A stretch of 64,000 bases of DNA from JADCCX01 sp051649305. GTDB taxonomy: Bacteria > Pseudomonadota > Alphaproteobacteria > Rhizobiales > Beijerinckiaceae. Made by a program: the position numbers and the translations under genes. The first letter of the stretch is position 1. Each line of letters opens with the position of its first letter. The stretch is taken from NCBI GenBank assembly GCA_051649305.1, contig JBOFGV010000073.1:80798-144797 (forward strand), in the 5' to 3' direction. Positions 38,457-47,516 of the stretch are shown here, one piece after another. The notes beneath the pieces are model-generated. The model was not told the origin of the DNA and did not search any database. It saw only the letters and a list, made by a program, of their open reading frames with translations.

Positions 38457-38627
38457 TGCCAGCGAATCACCGGCAGAAAAGGCCTGTCATACCCAATCGC
38501 CCCAACGTTAAGACCGCGTTAATGCAGGTAAACAAAGTGTCAGATGTCGCTGATGGCAGCCCATCTTCCCATTGTCATAAAAAGTGCCATTATAAGTACT
38601 GGACACAGGCGATGACAGGAGAGCTCC

Positions 38628-39221
38628 ATGAATGACGTTTCGCAGACACATGACGTTCAGGGAAACACCAAGACCTCCGACACCTATTCAGGTGCGGCTC
38701 GCCAGTTCCACTGGATCACGGCGGCTTTCGTTTTCGCGCTTATTCCGATTGGTCTCTACATGACCTACCGTGGCGAGGTGACAAAGTTCGATGCCTTGAC
38801 CAACATTCTCTATGATAACCACAAGCTTGGTGGCTTCATCCTGCTGTTTATCGTTGTAGCCCGCCTTGCCTATCGCTTCATGAAGGGCGCACCTGCTGAT
38901 GAGCCAACACTGGAACCATGGCAGCGCGGCGTGGCCCATCTCACCCACTGGGGTCTTTACGGATTGCTGCTTGCTGTGCCGCTGCTGGGCTGGATTGGTG
39001 TCTCGCTCTATCCGGCCCTCAGCATCCATGGCTGGTTCAGCTTGCCGGGCCTGACAACGCCAGACCAATCTCGGGCTGCAACCGTGTTCTTTCTGCACAA
39101 ATGGGGCGCGATCCTGCTCGGGTTGATGGTCTCAGCCCACATCGGCGCGGCGCTGTTCCATCATTTCATCCGCAAAGACAATGTGCTCAGGCGCATGATG
39201 CCGAAGATCAAGGTGCGGTGA
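38628..39221 (+). CDS. Cytochrome b561 family protein
   Basis: A 197-residue inner-membrane b-type cytochrome: four helices with haem ligands in SGAARQFHWITAAFVFALIP (His), DNHKLGGFILLFIVVARLAY (His), HLTHWGLYGLLLAVPLLGW (His) and FFLHKWGAILLGLMVSAHIG (two His). Starts with a soluble N-tail. Likely electron carrier from quinol in the membrane. Confidence 0.93.
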   Translation: MNDVSQTHDVQGNTKTSDTYSGAARQFHWITAAFVFALIPIGLYMTYRGEVTKFDALTNILYDNHKLGGFILLFIVVARLAYRFMKGAPADEPTLEPWQRGVAHLTHWGLYGLLLAVPLLGWIGVSLYPALSIHGWFSLPGLTTPDQSRAATVFFLHKWGAILLGLMVSAHIGAALFHHFIRKDNVLRRMMPKIKVR

Positions 39222-39233
39222 GAATTATTACCG

Positions 39234-40073
39234 TCACCCCATCGCCAGCAGGTCTTCGTGACCAATCACAGTGACACCCGCCTTGGATGAGCGGCGCAGT
39301 TTCAGCCAGTCTTCCACGACGGCTGCTTCCACTGTGCCTGTCTCGCTGACAGCACCGGCAAAGCCTGTGTCAAGCTCGCGCCGGAGCGAGCCAAAGCTCT
39401 TGTCCACCACCCATGGGCTGGTGCCGCGCAGCACGCGGTAGCCGCGCCCGTAGAAGGCCTTGGCGAGCGCTGTTGTGCCGCCGGGACCTGCCGCCGGGCC
39501 AAAGCCCTTGTCACCACGCTGGTGGGCGTTGAAAGCCTCGCACATCGCGGCATCAGCGGCATGCGGTGGTGTCCAGCGCGAATGGCCGTCGTAGGTCAAA
39601 ACGGTGAAGAACACCTGCTGGTTGTGCACCACGGCCTCCGCCAGTTTCTCAATGCTGGGCACAGAGACGAGATCAAACAAGGCAGCCGCCGTGATCAGAT
39701 CAGCGCCGGCAACAACCTCGCCGAATTCACCGCCTGACAGGTCTGCTTCCTGGAACATCACACGCAGGGTTTTGCCAGCCTTGGTCAATTCGATGCCCTC
39801 GCCTTTGGCTTGCGCCGTATCCGCCCACTGTGCCAGACGCAGGCGAGCGGCATCGAGCAATTTGGGATCATAATCGACGAGTGTCCATGTCTGGTCATCA
39901 GGCAGGATGGACCATGTGCCACGCAGGTTGGAGCCAGCTCCGCTGCCCAGATCAACCACGTTGACGGACGTCTTGCCAGCGAAACGCGCTGCAAGGGCCG
40001 CCCGCACTTCGGGGTTCACGGCAGCGTGGTCAGCAGGTTCACGCAGGGCGAGCCATTCGGCGCTGAATGTCAT
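39234..40073 (-). CDS. Class I SAM-dependent methyltransferase (pterin/glycosyl operon)
   Basis: A 279-residue enzyme with a Rossmann-fold motif I NVVDLGSGAGSNLRG, DYDPKLLDAAR motif II-like acidic residue, and a variable C-terminal half. Last gene of a three-gene set (pterin-synthase-like, glycosyltransferase, methyltransferase) transcribed together. Substrate unknown; by context it may methylate a glycosylated product. Confidence 0.87.
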   Translation of the reverse strand: MTFSAEWLALREPADHAAVNPEVRAALAARFAGKTSVNVVDLGSGAGSNLRGTWSILPDDQTWTLVDYDPKLLDAARLRLAQWADTAQAKGEGIELTKAGKTLRVMFQEADLSGGEFGEVVAGADLITAAALFDLVSVPSIEKLAEAVVHNQQVFFTVLTYDGHSRWTPPHAADAAMCEAFNAHQRGDKGFGPAAGPGGTTALAKAFYGRGYRVLRGTSPWVVDKSFGSLRRELDTGFAGAVSETGTVEAAVVEDWLKLRRSSKAGVTVIGHEDLLAMG

Positions 40074-40090
40074 TTATAAAATCCTTGTTA

Positions 40091-41134
40091 TCATGTCAGT
40101 GTTTTGAGCGTATCGGCGATGTCGCGCGCCGTGTCATCCCATGTGGGCAGGAGGGCGGCAGCGGCCCAGGCTGTATCGGCCATGCGTATACGCTTGGCAG
40201 GGTCGGTGATGAGTGTTTGCAGCGCGTGCGAAATAAGCATGGTATCCCCCGCAGGCACTTTCATGGCGGCAGCATCAGGCACGGTATCAGCAGCAGCGCC
40301 GCCATCCGAGGTGATGATGGGCAGGCCGCGCGCCAGCGCTTCGGTCAGCGCCATGCCATAGCCTTCAAACAGGGAGGCGCTGACGAAAAGATCGCTCCTG
40401 GCATAAAGCGCTTCCAGCGTTGCATCATCCACATTGCCCGCCAGGGTCACGCGCGCGGCAAGGTCACATCCAGCGATCACGTCACACAGGGTGCTGACAG
40501 CCTCCGGTGAGCGGTCCAGCGAACCAGCTATGGTCAGGTGCCAGTCATGATCTGTGAGGGGTGCAAGGGCAGCCACCAGACGGTCGTAGGCCTTGCGCTC
40601 GGATACAGCACCAACAGCCAGCATGTGTAACGAGCCGCCACCGCCAGCAGCACGCGTTGCCCTTGCAGTGCCCGGCTCCGCCACGGTGATCTGCTGACGG
40701 GTCAAATCAAAATCTGCGATCAAAATTGTCTTCGTCGTTTCGCTTGTGACAATCGTGTGCCGCACCTGTTTCAGCACGGCCTTTTCATTGGCCATGAGCC
40801 AGCTCGCACGAGCAGGATCAAGCCCTGCCTCAAGCCCCAGCGGATGATGCACCAGCGCAACGGTTCTGGCAGGCAGACTTGCGATCATCTCGGGCGGCAT
40901 GGCGCCCAGCGCAAGCCCATCAATCAGCACGATTGTCTTGCGGGGAATAGCGGCAAGCAGCCGCTCGCTTTCCGCCAATGCATCAGTTGTTGGCGCAGGA
41001 AAACTGGCTGGCAAAACGAGATGCGAGGCGTTGACACCGTGCTGCTGCAGGCGTGCCAGCACCTCGCGGTCATATTTGTATCCGCCGGTCGGAAGGGTGA
41101 TATCGCCCGGAATGCAAAACGCGACGTCAATCAC
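40091..41134 (-). CDS. GT4-type glycosyltransferase (pterin operon)
   Basis: A 347-residue GT-B glycosyltransferase: donor-side glycine-rich end and the motif FVSASLFEGYGMALTEALAR (E-x7-E), SERKAYDRLVAALAPL before it. Starts at GTG (41134) overlapping the stop of the pterin-synthase-like gene (GTGA). N-half holds GDITLPTGGYKYDREVLARL. The acceptor is unknown; a pterin or small polyol is inferred from context. Confidence 0.88.
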   Translation of the reverse strand: MIDVAFCIPGDITLPTGGYKYDREVLARLQQHGVNASHLVLPASFPAPTTDALAESERLLAAIPRKTIVLIDGLALGAMPPEMIASLPARTVALVHHPLGLEAGLDPARASWLMANEKAVLKQVRHTIVTSETTKTILIADFDLTRQQITVAEPGTARATRAAGGGGSLHMLAVGAVSERKAYDRLVAALAPLTDHDWHLTIAGSLDRSPEAVSTLCDVIAGCDLAARVTLAGNVDDATLEALYARSDLFVSASLFEGYGMALTEALARGLPIITSDGGAAADTVPDAAAMKVPAGDTMLISHALQTLITDPAKRIRMADTAWAAAALLPTWDDTARDIADTLKTLT

Positions 41135-41550
41135 CCAACAGTGCCTTCGTAGGCAGCGCGCGCCAGATCGGTTTCATGCAGGGTCACGCGGATCTTGGCG
41201 AGGCCCTTGCCATCGTCACCCAATGCGCCGGACTTGGCTGCTGCAACCATGGCATCGAAGATGTGCTTGCACAGAAACTCTGTCGTGGTGAGGATTCCCT
41301 TGAAGGCGGGAATGGTATCCAGATCCTTGTATGCCAGTGGCTTCAGGGTCTTGTTCAGCACCTCAAGCGCCGCGCCGATATCCACGACAACATTCTGCTT
41401 CGTCATTGTCTCGCGGAAGAAAGCGACATCCACAACGAACGTTGCCCCGTGCTTGGCCTGCGCCGGGCCAAAGAACGGATCAGGCAGGGAATGCGCGATC
41501 ATGATGCGGTCACGGACTTCGACGGAAAACATGGGCTGCTTCAACTCCAT
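41131..41550 (-). CDS. 6-pyruvoyl-tetrahydropterin/QueD-like protein with altered active site
   Basis: A 139-residue T-fold protein. Fold signals: MFSVEVRDRIMIAHSLPDPF, VVDIGAALEVLNKTLKPLAY, LTTTEFLCKHIFDA and TLHETDLARAAYEG. In QueD/PTPS the zinc site is His plus HGH, the nucleophile is a Cys just before HGH, and a DH pair follows in LDH-x-LN. Here the zinc motif reads KHGATFVV (third His absent), no Cys is present, and the LDHxxLN equivalent is LAYKDLD (no D-H pair). So it is not a normal synthase; it could be a pseudoenzyme or a new activity. It overlaps the glycosyltransferase gene. Confidence 0.82.
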   Translation of the reverse strand: MELKQPMFSVEVRDRIMIAHSLPDPFFGPAQAKHGATFVVDVAFFRETMTKQNVVVDIGAALEVLNKTLKPLAYKDLDTIPAFKGILTTTEFLCKHIFDAMVAAAKSGALGDDGKGLAKIRVTLHETDLARAAYEGTVG

Positions 41551-41604
41551 TGATCAGACGGTTGCTTTGGCAGTTTCCAGATGAACACGCAATGACGATG
41601 GTTA

Positions 41605-41724
41605 CCCTCCTCGTTTACGGGGAGGGTGGACCGGTGCGCAGCGACGGGCCGGGTGGGGCCGCGATGTCAGCAGGAAGCACTGAGGCCCCACCCCCAGCCC
41701 CTCCCCGTATATGAGGAGAGGAGA
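41605..41724. repeat. GC-rich intergenic inverted repeat, copy A
   Basis: GGGGAGGGTGGACCGG then GGGTGGGG and, after a spacer, CCCCACCCCCAGCCCCTCCC form a long hairpin. Related repeats lie at 48316 and 57539. Sits between pterin operon and hslU. Confidence 0.75.
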
Positions 41725-41746
41725 AGAGAGGGTCTCAGCCCATTTC

Positions 41747-43054
41747 TTACAAAATGAACCGGCTGAGATCGACATTCTTGGCGAGTTCACCCACGTATTT
41801 ACGCACATAGTCGCCATCAACGGTGACGGTCTCGCCTGTGCGGTCAGGTGCTGTGAAGCTGATCTCATCGAGAATGCGTTCCATCACGGTTTGCAACCGG
41901 CGTGCACCAATGTTCTCGACGCTGCTGTTGACCTCGACAGCCACTTTGGCAACGGCCTCAATGGCATCGTCCGAGAAACTGAGCTTGACGCCCTCTGTGC
42001 CCATCAGGGCCACATACTGCTTGCTGAGCGCAGCCTCTGTCTCGGTCAGGATGCGGCGGAAATCTTCTTCGTTCAGCGGCTGCAGTTCCACACGGATCGG
42101 CAGGCGGCCCTGCAATTCTGGCAACAGGTCTGACGGTCTGGCGATGTGAAATGCGCCTGATGCAATGAACAGGATGTGGTCTGTCTTCACCACGCCGTGC
42201 TTGGTGGAAACATTGGTGCCTTCAATCAGCGGCAATAGATCGCGCTGCACACCTTCGCGCGATACTTCCCCGCCACCGCTGCGGCCTTCACGCACGCAGA
42301 TCTTGTCGATCTCATCAAGGAAGACGATGCCGTTGTCTTCCACCTGACGGATGGCTTCCTTGATCACGGCATCCTGATCCAGCAGTTTGTCGCTTTCCTC
42401 GGCCACCAATGGCTCATGCGCCTCTTTCACCGTGGTTTTGCGCGGCTTGGTGCGCCCGCCCATCTTGCCGAAGATATCGCCGATGGAGATGGCCCCCATC
42501 TGCGCGCCGGGCATGCCGGGAAGCTCGAGCATGGGCATGCCACCACCGCCCTGCTGCATCTCGATCTCGATTTCCTTGTCATCAAGTTCGCCCAACCGCA
42601 ACTTGCGGCGAAAGCTGTCACGCGTCGCTTCGCTGGCGTTGGCACCCACAATGACATCCAGCACACGGTCTTCGGCCGCAATTTCGGCGCGCGCCGTCAC
42701 TTCCTTGCGTTTTGCCTCTTTCACCTGGGCAATGCCGATATCGAGAAGATCACGGACGATCTGTTCAACGTCGCGCCCGACATAACCGACTTCAGTGAAT
42801 TTGGTGGCCTCCACTTTCAGGAACGGCGCGTTGGCGAGCTTGGCCAAACGGCGGGAAATCTCTGTCTTGCCGCAGCCGGTCGGTCCAATCATCAGGATGT
42901 TCTTGGGCATCACCTCGTCCCGCATGGTGCCTGTGAGCTGCTGACGCCGCCAGCGGTTGCGCAATGCAATAGCGACAGCGCGCTTCGCATCTTTCTGGCC
43001 AACGATGTAGCGGTCAAGCTCGGAAACGATTTCGCGCGGAGAAAAGGTGGTCAT
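41747..43054 (-). CDS. hslU: HslU, ATPase subunit of the HslVU protease
   Basis: A 435-residue AAA+ unfoldase: start MTTFSPREIVSELDRYIVGQ, Walker A GPTGCGKTEISRR, the intermediate domain (about 110-240) with RDVEQIVRDLLDIGIAQVKE, Walker B FLDEIDKICVREG, and the conserved C-terminus ending KNVDLSRFIL, which docks into HslV. hslV is not adjacent, unlike the usual pair, so it must be elsewhere on the chromosome. Confidence 0.97.
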   Translation of the reverse strand: MTTFSPREIVSELDRYIVGQKDAKRAVAIALRNRWRRQQLTGTMRDEVMPKNILMIGPTGCGKTEISRRLAKLANAPFLKVEATKFTEVGYVGRDVEQIVRDLLDIGIAQVKEAKRKEVTARAEIAAEDRVLDVIVGANASEATRDSFRRKLRLGELDDKEIEIEMQQGGGGMPMLELPGMPGAQMGAISIGDIFGKMGGRTKPRKTTVKEAHEPLVAEESDKLLDQDAVIKEAIRQVEDNGIVFLDEIDKICVREGRSGGGEVSREGVQRDLLPLIEGTNVSTKHGVVKTDHILFIASGAFHIARPSDLLPELQGRLPIRVELQPLNEEDFRRILTETEAALSKQYVALMGTEGVKLSFSDDAIEAVAKVAVEVNSSVENIGARRLQTVMERILDEISFTAPDRTGETVTVDGDYVRKYVGELAKNVDLSRFIL

Positions 43055-43379
43055 TGGGATATTCCGGTCAGGCTGGCATTGTTCGAATGCCGGAAGGTAA
43101 GGCCAAGGCCGCCAGAAAACCAGTGGTACACTCGATTTTCCGCAATCGACATAGCGGTTTGTATACCTTGGGGTCTGGGTGAGCCCAATACCTTGGGCAT
43201 TATCTGTACACTTTCACTAAACATTAAATGAAAAGGTCCATTTCTTTAGGTCAGCCAGCAAGAGCAAAGTCAGTAAAAGTCGATTGTAATGCAATCGGGT
43301 ATTTCCTGGCGAAAAGCGGGGTCAATCGCAAAGCTGAAACCAAACCTGTCACTTCTGCGGATTTCGGGGGCGAAACCGC
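43055..43379. other. Intergenic region between hslU and the chemoreceptor gene
   Basis: 325 bases for divergent promoters of hslU and the MCP gene. A perfect hairpin at 43075-43091 lies in the hslU leader. A TACCTTGGG 9-mer occurs twice (about 43163 and 43191). No coding sequence found. Confidence 0.5.
43075..43091 (-). promoter_or_regulatory. Hairpin in the hslU leader
   Basis: GGCATT-GTTCG-AATGCC is a perfect 6-base stem with a 5-base loop, 20 bases upstream of the hslU start. Role unknown (leader structure or operator). Confidence 0.3.
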
Positions 43380-45398
43380 ATGTCACTGTCCAAAACGTCC
43401 ATTGATGGGCGTGTTATCGGCCAACGCCGTTTCGGCCTTGACCGCATCAGCCATCGCATTGCGCTTCTTGGTGCTGTCGGTCTCGTTGGGCTTCTGGTTG
43501 TTGCCCTCACCTATGTGAACGGAGAGCGCCGCTTCGCTGCTGTCAAAGAGCAGTATGCCTATGCCGAATTGCTGGACGACCAGAAAAACAAGGTGGCTTT
43601 TTCCGTCCTGATGATGCGCCGCCTTGAGAAGGATTTTCTCCAGAACAAAGATGAAAAATTTTCTACCCGCCACGATGAGATGGCCGTGCAAACGCGCCAG
43701 ACTCTGGCCGCTATTGGCGAGTCTTCCACCAAGCGCTCGCTTTCCAGTATTTCGGACACTGTCAAGCCGGCGGAAGATGCGCTGTCACGATACCTCAGAC
43801 AGTTCAACATTGCGCGCGCTCACCAGATCAAGCTTGGCCTGAAAGAGACATTGGGCCTTGAAGGCGAGTTGCGCAAGGCAGTGCACGAGGTGGAAACACC
43901 GTTGTTCAAATTCGACCAGCCCCATCTTTCCGTGCTGATGCTGATGATGCGGCGGCATGAGAAAGACTTCATGCTGCGCCGTGAATCGCAGTATCTCGAC
44001 AGACTGGATGCGCGGGTCAAGGAATTTGGCCCTGCTGTTGAAGGCACTGCTATTCCAGACTCCTCCAAGGAAACCATACGCAACAATCTCGTGGTCTACC
44101 AGAATGCCGTGAAAGCCTGGGCATCCACAGCGATCGACCTCAGTCTTGCCATGGACAGTGGTGACGCGGCCTATGGCATTTTCGAGCCTTTGCTGAACGA
44201 TGTCGACAAGGCGATTGAAGCCTTCAGGGCAGAGACGGACAAAGCTTTGGTCGCGGAACAGCAGGCCATTGCCACCATGATCTGGACTGTGTTCGGCCTT
44301 TGCTTTGTCATCGTTACCATTCTTGTCCTGATCATCGGGAGCTCGATCAGCAAACCGATCAACGCGATGACCAGCGCTATCCAGAGCATGGGCAACGGCG
44401 AACTGGACGTCAGATTGCCTTCCACCGGCGAGGCGAATGAGCTTGGCCAGATGGCTGACGCCATCGATAGCTTCAAGACAAAGCTTGTTGCGCGGGCGGT
44501 TGAAGAGACGCAGCGCGATGTCGCCCGCAACCTTGAGCAGGCTGCCCAGCGCAAGGCGGATGCCAACCGTCTGGCTGACACCTTTGAAAACTCGGTGGGG
44601 CAGATTGTTGCGCAGGTATCAGCGCTTTCCGGCCTGATTTCAGCGGCCTCCATACAATTGACCGGCAGCGCCGAAGTCACGCAAACCGCCTCGGAGCAGG
44701 TGGTTTCGGCTTCCGAAGAAGCCTCGGCCAATGCGCTGTCTGTCGCCAACGCGTCGGAAGAAATGTCCGTCGCGATTAATGACATCAACATGCAGATCAT
44801 CGACACCAACACATTGGCAGCAGAGGCCAGCGAGGTTGCTCATCATGCCGAAGGCGTTGGCAGCGATCTGGTCCGCGCTTCGGCGCAGATTTCAGAAGCT
44901 GTCGAGCTGATCCGCAAGATTGCCGCACAAACCAATCTTCTGGCCCTCAACGCCACAATTGAAGCGGCCCGCGCCGGCGATGCCGGGCGTGGTTTCGCGG
45001 TTGTCGCCAGCGAGGTGAAAATGCTCGCAAACCAGACCGCAGCCGCCACAGACACAATCAGCAATTACATTGCCGATGTCCGCAAGGCCGCTGATAGTTC
45101 CGTCTCCAGCATCGATCAGGTGAGCACGAAAGTGACGCGCCTGTCCGAGGTGTCGATGGCCATTGCCTCGGCGGTTTCGCAGCAGAGCGCTGTCACCCTC
45201 ACCATTGCCCGCGATGTGCAATATGTTGCGAAGGCTTCCGAACTTGTCAGCAGCAAGATTGCGCAGGTGAGCGCGCAGGCCAGCGAAACCGGTGTGTCCG
45301 CCCGCGAACTGGCGCAGACATCCGAGAGCCTGCTGGAGAACAGCGAGAAGCTGAACAAGGATGTAGCCGAATTCCTGAAGGTGGTGCGCGCCGCCTGA
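43380..45398 (+). CDS. Methyl-accepting chemotaxis protein
   Basis: A 672-residue transducer. First helix about 27-47, periplasmic helical sensor about 48-290, second helix about 300-320 (VFGLCFVIVTILVLIIGSSI), HAMP about 320-375, then the cytoplasmic signalling hairpin with IRKIAAQTNLLALNATIEAA and GRGFAVVASEVKMLANQTAA. No NWETF-type C-terminal tail. The ligand domain has helical bundle character with a repeated MMRRxEKDFxL element (residues ~79 and ~196). Confidence 0.94.
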   Translation: MSLSKTSIDGRVIGQRRFGLDRISHRIALLGAVGLVGLLVVALTYVNGERRFAAVKEQYAYAELLDDQKNKVAFSVLMMRRLEKDFLQNKDEKFSTRHDEMAVQTRQTLAAIGESSTKRSLSSISDTVKPAEDALSRYLRQFNIARAHQIKLGLKETLGLEGELRKAVHEVETPLFKFDQPHLSVLMLMMRRHEKDFMLRRESQYLDRLDARVKEFGPAVEGTAIPDSSKETIRNNLVVYQNAVKAWASTAIDLSLAMDSGDAAYGIFEPLLNDVDKAIEAFRAETDKALVAEQQAIATMIWTVFGLCFVIVTILVLIIGSSISKPINAMTSAIQSMGNGELDVRLPSTGEANELGQMADAIDSFKTKLVARAVEETQRDVARNLEQAAQRKADANRLADTFENSVGQIVAQVSALSGLISAASIQLTGSAEVTQTASEQVVSASEEASANALSVANASEEMSVAINDINMQIIDTNTLAAEASEVAHHAEGVGSDLVRASAQISEAVELIRKIAAQTNLLALNATIEAARAGDAGRGFAVVASEVKMLANQTAAATDTISNYIADVRKAADSSVSSIDQVSTKVTRLSEVSMAIASAVSQQSAVTLTIARDVQYVAKASELVSSKIAQVSAQASETGVSARELAQTSESLLENSEKLNKDVAEFLKVVRAA

Positions 45399-45867
45399 GG
45401 CAGGTTTGGGGCGAGATCGGCAAACAGCTGTATCCCCGCGCCACACGGGCCGAGGGTTCACGGGGAATTTCGAAGAAACCATCACCGGGGCTTCCCCTTG
45501 CCGCCCTTTCAGGCATAGGGGGAGTGTGGGTGGGGTGGTTCAGCTTGAAAAGGCTTTGAGGAAAGCCCCGGCTGTTTTGGTGTTGAATATGATCCCTTTT
45601 GAGGATCATATCAGTCTATCCCCCGGCGGGACCGGGCCATGGAAGAACAGTGTTTTGCCGGTCCCTTCAGGAGCCCCGGCAAAATCAACCGTTCCTTCCA
45701 TCTCCGCGACAGCGGCTTTGCGCAAAGTCCGCTCCCGTCAGGGACCAACCGGTGGGATGGAAACAGAAACGCTGCCATCCCCGCCGGTTGATGCCGAGGG
45801 GAGATATAGGAATTTATTCAGGATGTCAAGTGCGGCAATATCTTAGAAGCAACGCGCTTCGTTTGCT
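45399..45867. other. Long intergenic region with hairpin cluster
   Basis: 469 bases between convergent gene ends. First part (45470-45560) has a G-rich repeat-like stretch; the second part (45628-45790) has three strong hairpins described separately. No convincing protein gene; short open frames overlap but show no family or codon bias that I trust. Confidence 0.5.
45628..45790. ncRNA. Candidate structured RNA (three hairpins), unidentified
   Basis: Stem 1: GGGACCGG (45628-45635) with CCGGTCCC (45658-45665). Stem 2: AGCGGCTTTG (45711-45720) with CAAAG-T-CCGCT (45723-45733). Stem 3: CAACCGG and GGGATGG (45746-45760) with CCATCCC and CCGGTTG (45775-45790). I could not match it to RNase P, 6S, tmRNA, SRP RNA or a known riboswitch. 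It could be a small RNA, a set of hairpins acting as a bidirectional terminator, or a gene relic. Confidence 0.35.
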
Positions 45868-47232
45868 TCATGGTTCAGGGAAGCTAACAATTCCACCTAC
45901 TTTATCTTCAATTGCGGTCCGGCAGTTAGCCCTAAAGGCATCATCCTCAGGATTATCGAGGAGATAAACCGCGATCTTATATAAATCAGCAGTTCGGATG
46001 AGCGCCGAGCCGAGCCGCTTAGCATTTGTCAGGCTTTTCTGGGTGAACTGTTCCGCCCGTACTGCGGGAGTGGAAAGACGATATCCATTTCCAAACAGAA
46101 TGCCCTTTGCAGGCTGCTCTACTTCGTCACGCTCAAAATCCTCTCCGATGTTTGACTCCAGCTGCCGAAATTTGGAAATATCGATGGCACTCGAGTCTTT
46201 ACCTTCGGACTCCCCGATCATCCGTCTTCCACTGGGACCTATGATCACGTGATCAATTTCAAGATCGCCAATGCTCAGTGTCTGTACCGTGTAGCCCAGT
46301 AGACGAAGCACTTTCTCTATTGCTCGCTCAAGTGGCTTACCCGTCTCATATAAGAGATGCGAGTATTCGAGGATGTCGGCCCTTTTGAGCTCCTGCTCTT
46401 CTCGCTTCCGATGGAGCTCATTTATTTGCGCATCAATCTCGACGGTCTTGCCTTCAATCTGTTTTACAGCTTTCGGGCTTGTTATACCATTTAGCCAATC
46501 CGGTGGCGGAGTTAGATCAGATGAACTTCTCAACGATCGATCAATCGCGACCAACTGACTGACGAGCGAATGAAAAGAGCTGAGTGCTTTTTTGCTCCAA
46601 ACCCGCTGGCCTTCGTCAGAGTTTTCGATGAAATCATCGCGCTGGAAGCCAAAGTACGGAAGAAGCACTAATGAGCCTGATAATTCCTTGAAGCTCATAA
46701 CCCCACCGACTGCGGTTCCATCCTTAGCAGTGAAGACCGTACGCATTGTTGTTGAAGATTCAAAGATTACACGGTACTCTAAAATCTCTTTGGTGGCATC
46801 GTAAAGGCTTTTAAACATGGGGTCTTTTACTACGACATGTCGACCTCGTGCATTTCTAACACGAAGATTCCCTGGGATAAGCCGGTAGTTGTTGATGATC
46901 GTTGTACTATAGTTCCTACTTTTGCTCGAATGCATTGTGCTGCCCGTAGCGGCCTGATCCTCCTCATAAGCATTAAGGACAACAAAAACAGTCTTTCCAG
47001 CTGCAAGAGCACCGGTAAGCTCTCTGCCCCAATGCAATGACGCCTTGTTGATTTCGTTTGTACTCTCAATGGATATGCAAGACCCACCTCCAGTAAATTC
47101 AATTCGACTACAGTAGGGCAGCTCTGGATCAAAAACGATAATATCGTAGTCGCGCAGGGAATCTTCAGCTTCATAGCTTATGTGATTTTCATCATTTGGG
47201 AATTCTGTATTTATCCACGCAATTGATTTCAT
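45868..47232 (-). CDS. Solitary nuclease-like protein (PD-(D/E)XK-like C-terminus), possible defence gene
   Basis: A 454-residue protein with no annotated family known to me. The N-half (1-250) has strand-rich pattern (IAWINTEFPND; DIIVFDPELPYCSRIEFTGG). A coiled-coil stretch at about 270-310 (IEGKTVEIDAQINELHRKRE) leads to a helix LLYETGKPLERAIEKVLRLLGY, then DLEIDHVIIGPSGRRMIGES and EGKDSSAID: an Asp followed by a Glu/Glu-Gly-Lys motif as in restriction-endonuclease-like folds. C-terminus LIRTADLYKIAVYLLDN is typical of such nucleases. Composition is AT-richer than neighbours. Stand-alone gene in a repeat-rich area. Confidence 0.7.
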   Translation of the reverse strand: MKSIAWINTEFPNDENHISYEAEDSLRDYDIIVFDPELPYCSRIEFTGGGSCISIESTNEINKASLHWGRELTGALAAGKTVFVVLNAYEEDQAATGSTMHSSKSRNYSTTIINNYRLIPGNLRVRNARGRHVVVKDPMFKSLYDATKEILEYRVIFESSTTMRTVFTAKDGTAVGGVMSFKELSGSLVLLPYFGFQRDDFIENSDEGQRVWSKKALSSFHSLVSQLVAIDRSLRSSSDLTPPPDWLNGITSPKAVKQIEGKTVEIDAQINELHRKREEQELKRADILEYSHLLYETGKPLERAIEKVLRLLGYTVQTLSIGDLEIDHVIIGPSGRRMIGESEGKDSSAIDISKFRQLESNIGEDFERDEVEQPAKGILFGNGYRLSTPAVRAEQFTQKSLTNAKRLGSALIRTADLYKIAVYLLDNPEDDAFRANCRTAIEDKVGGIVSFPEP

Positions 47233-47461
47233 TAAATTCTCACATTTTATAAGTGAGCGACTCAGTTATTAGAATCGCGGCTTGAACGTTTATCACGTTT
47301 GAACTATTATGGATTCATAATTTCAGAACTAAACGGCGTTAGTCAACACGACGTAAGTGGTCTTGGTCGAGATGCTGCATGCTATAATGGGCGGAACGAC
47401 ATGAAACAGCCCATTTAGTCAATTGCCATCACCCGCTAACAGAAAACGGAATAAACTGCCC

Positions 47462-47516
47462 CTTCACCCCCGGAGCACAACCCCCAGTTTTCTCCACACT
47501 TCGTGCCCAACCGCCG
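47462..47516 (-). pseudogene. Remnant of the pheT 3-prime end
   Basis: On the minus strand it encodes EVWRKLGVVLRG and a TGA, matching the last residues of PheT (KKLGAALRG, TGA) in the same relative position. Nucleotide identity with the real pheT end (48470-48520) is roughly 70 percent by eye over 50 bases. It lies right after the vapC stop, on the far side of the VapBC pair from pheT. Confidence 0.6.

Noticed and set aside
45639..45792. Short open frame of about 50 codons in the hairpin segment
   Set aside because: No ribosome site, no homology; hairpins explain the sequence better.
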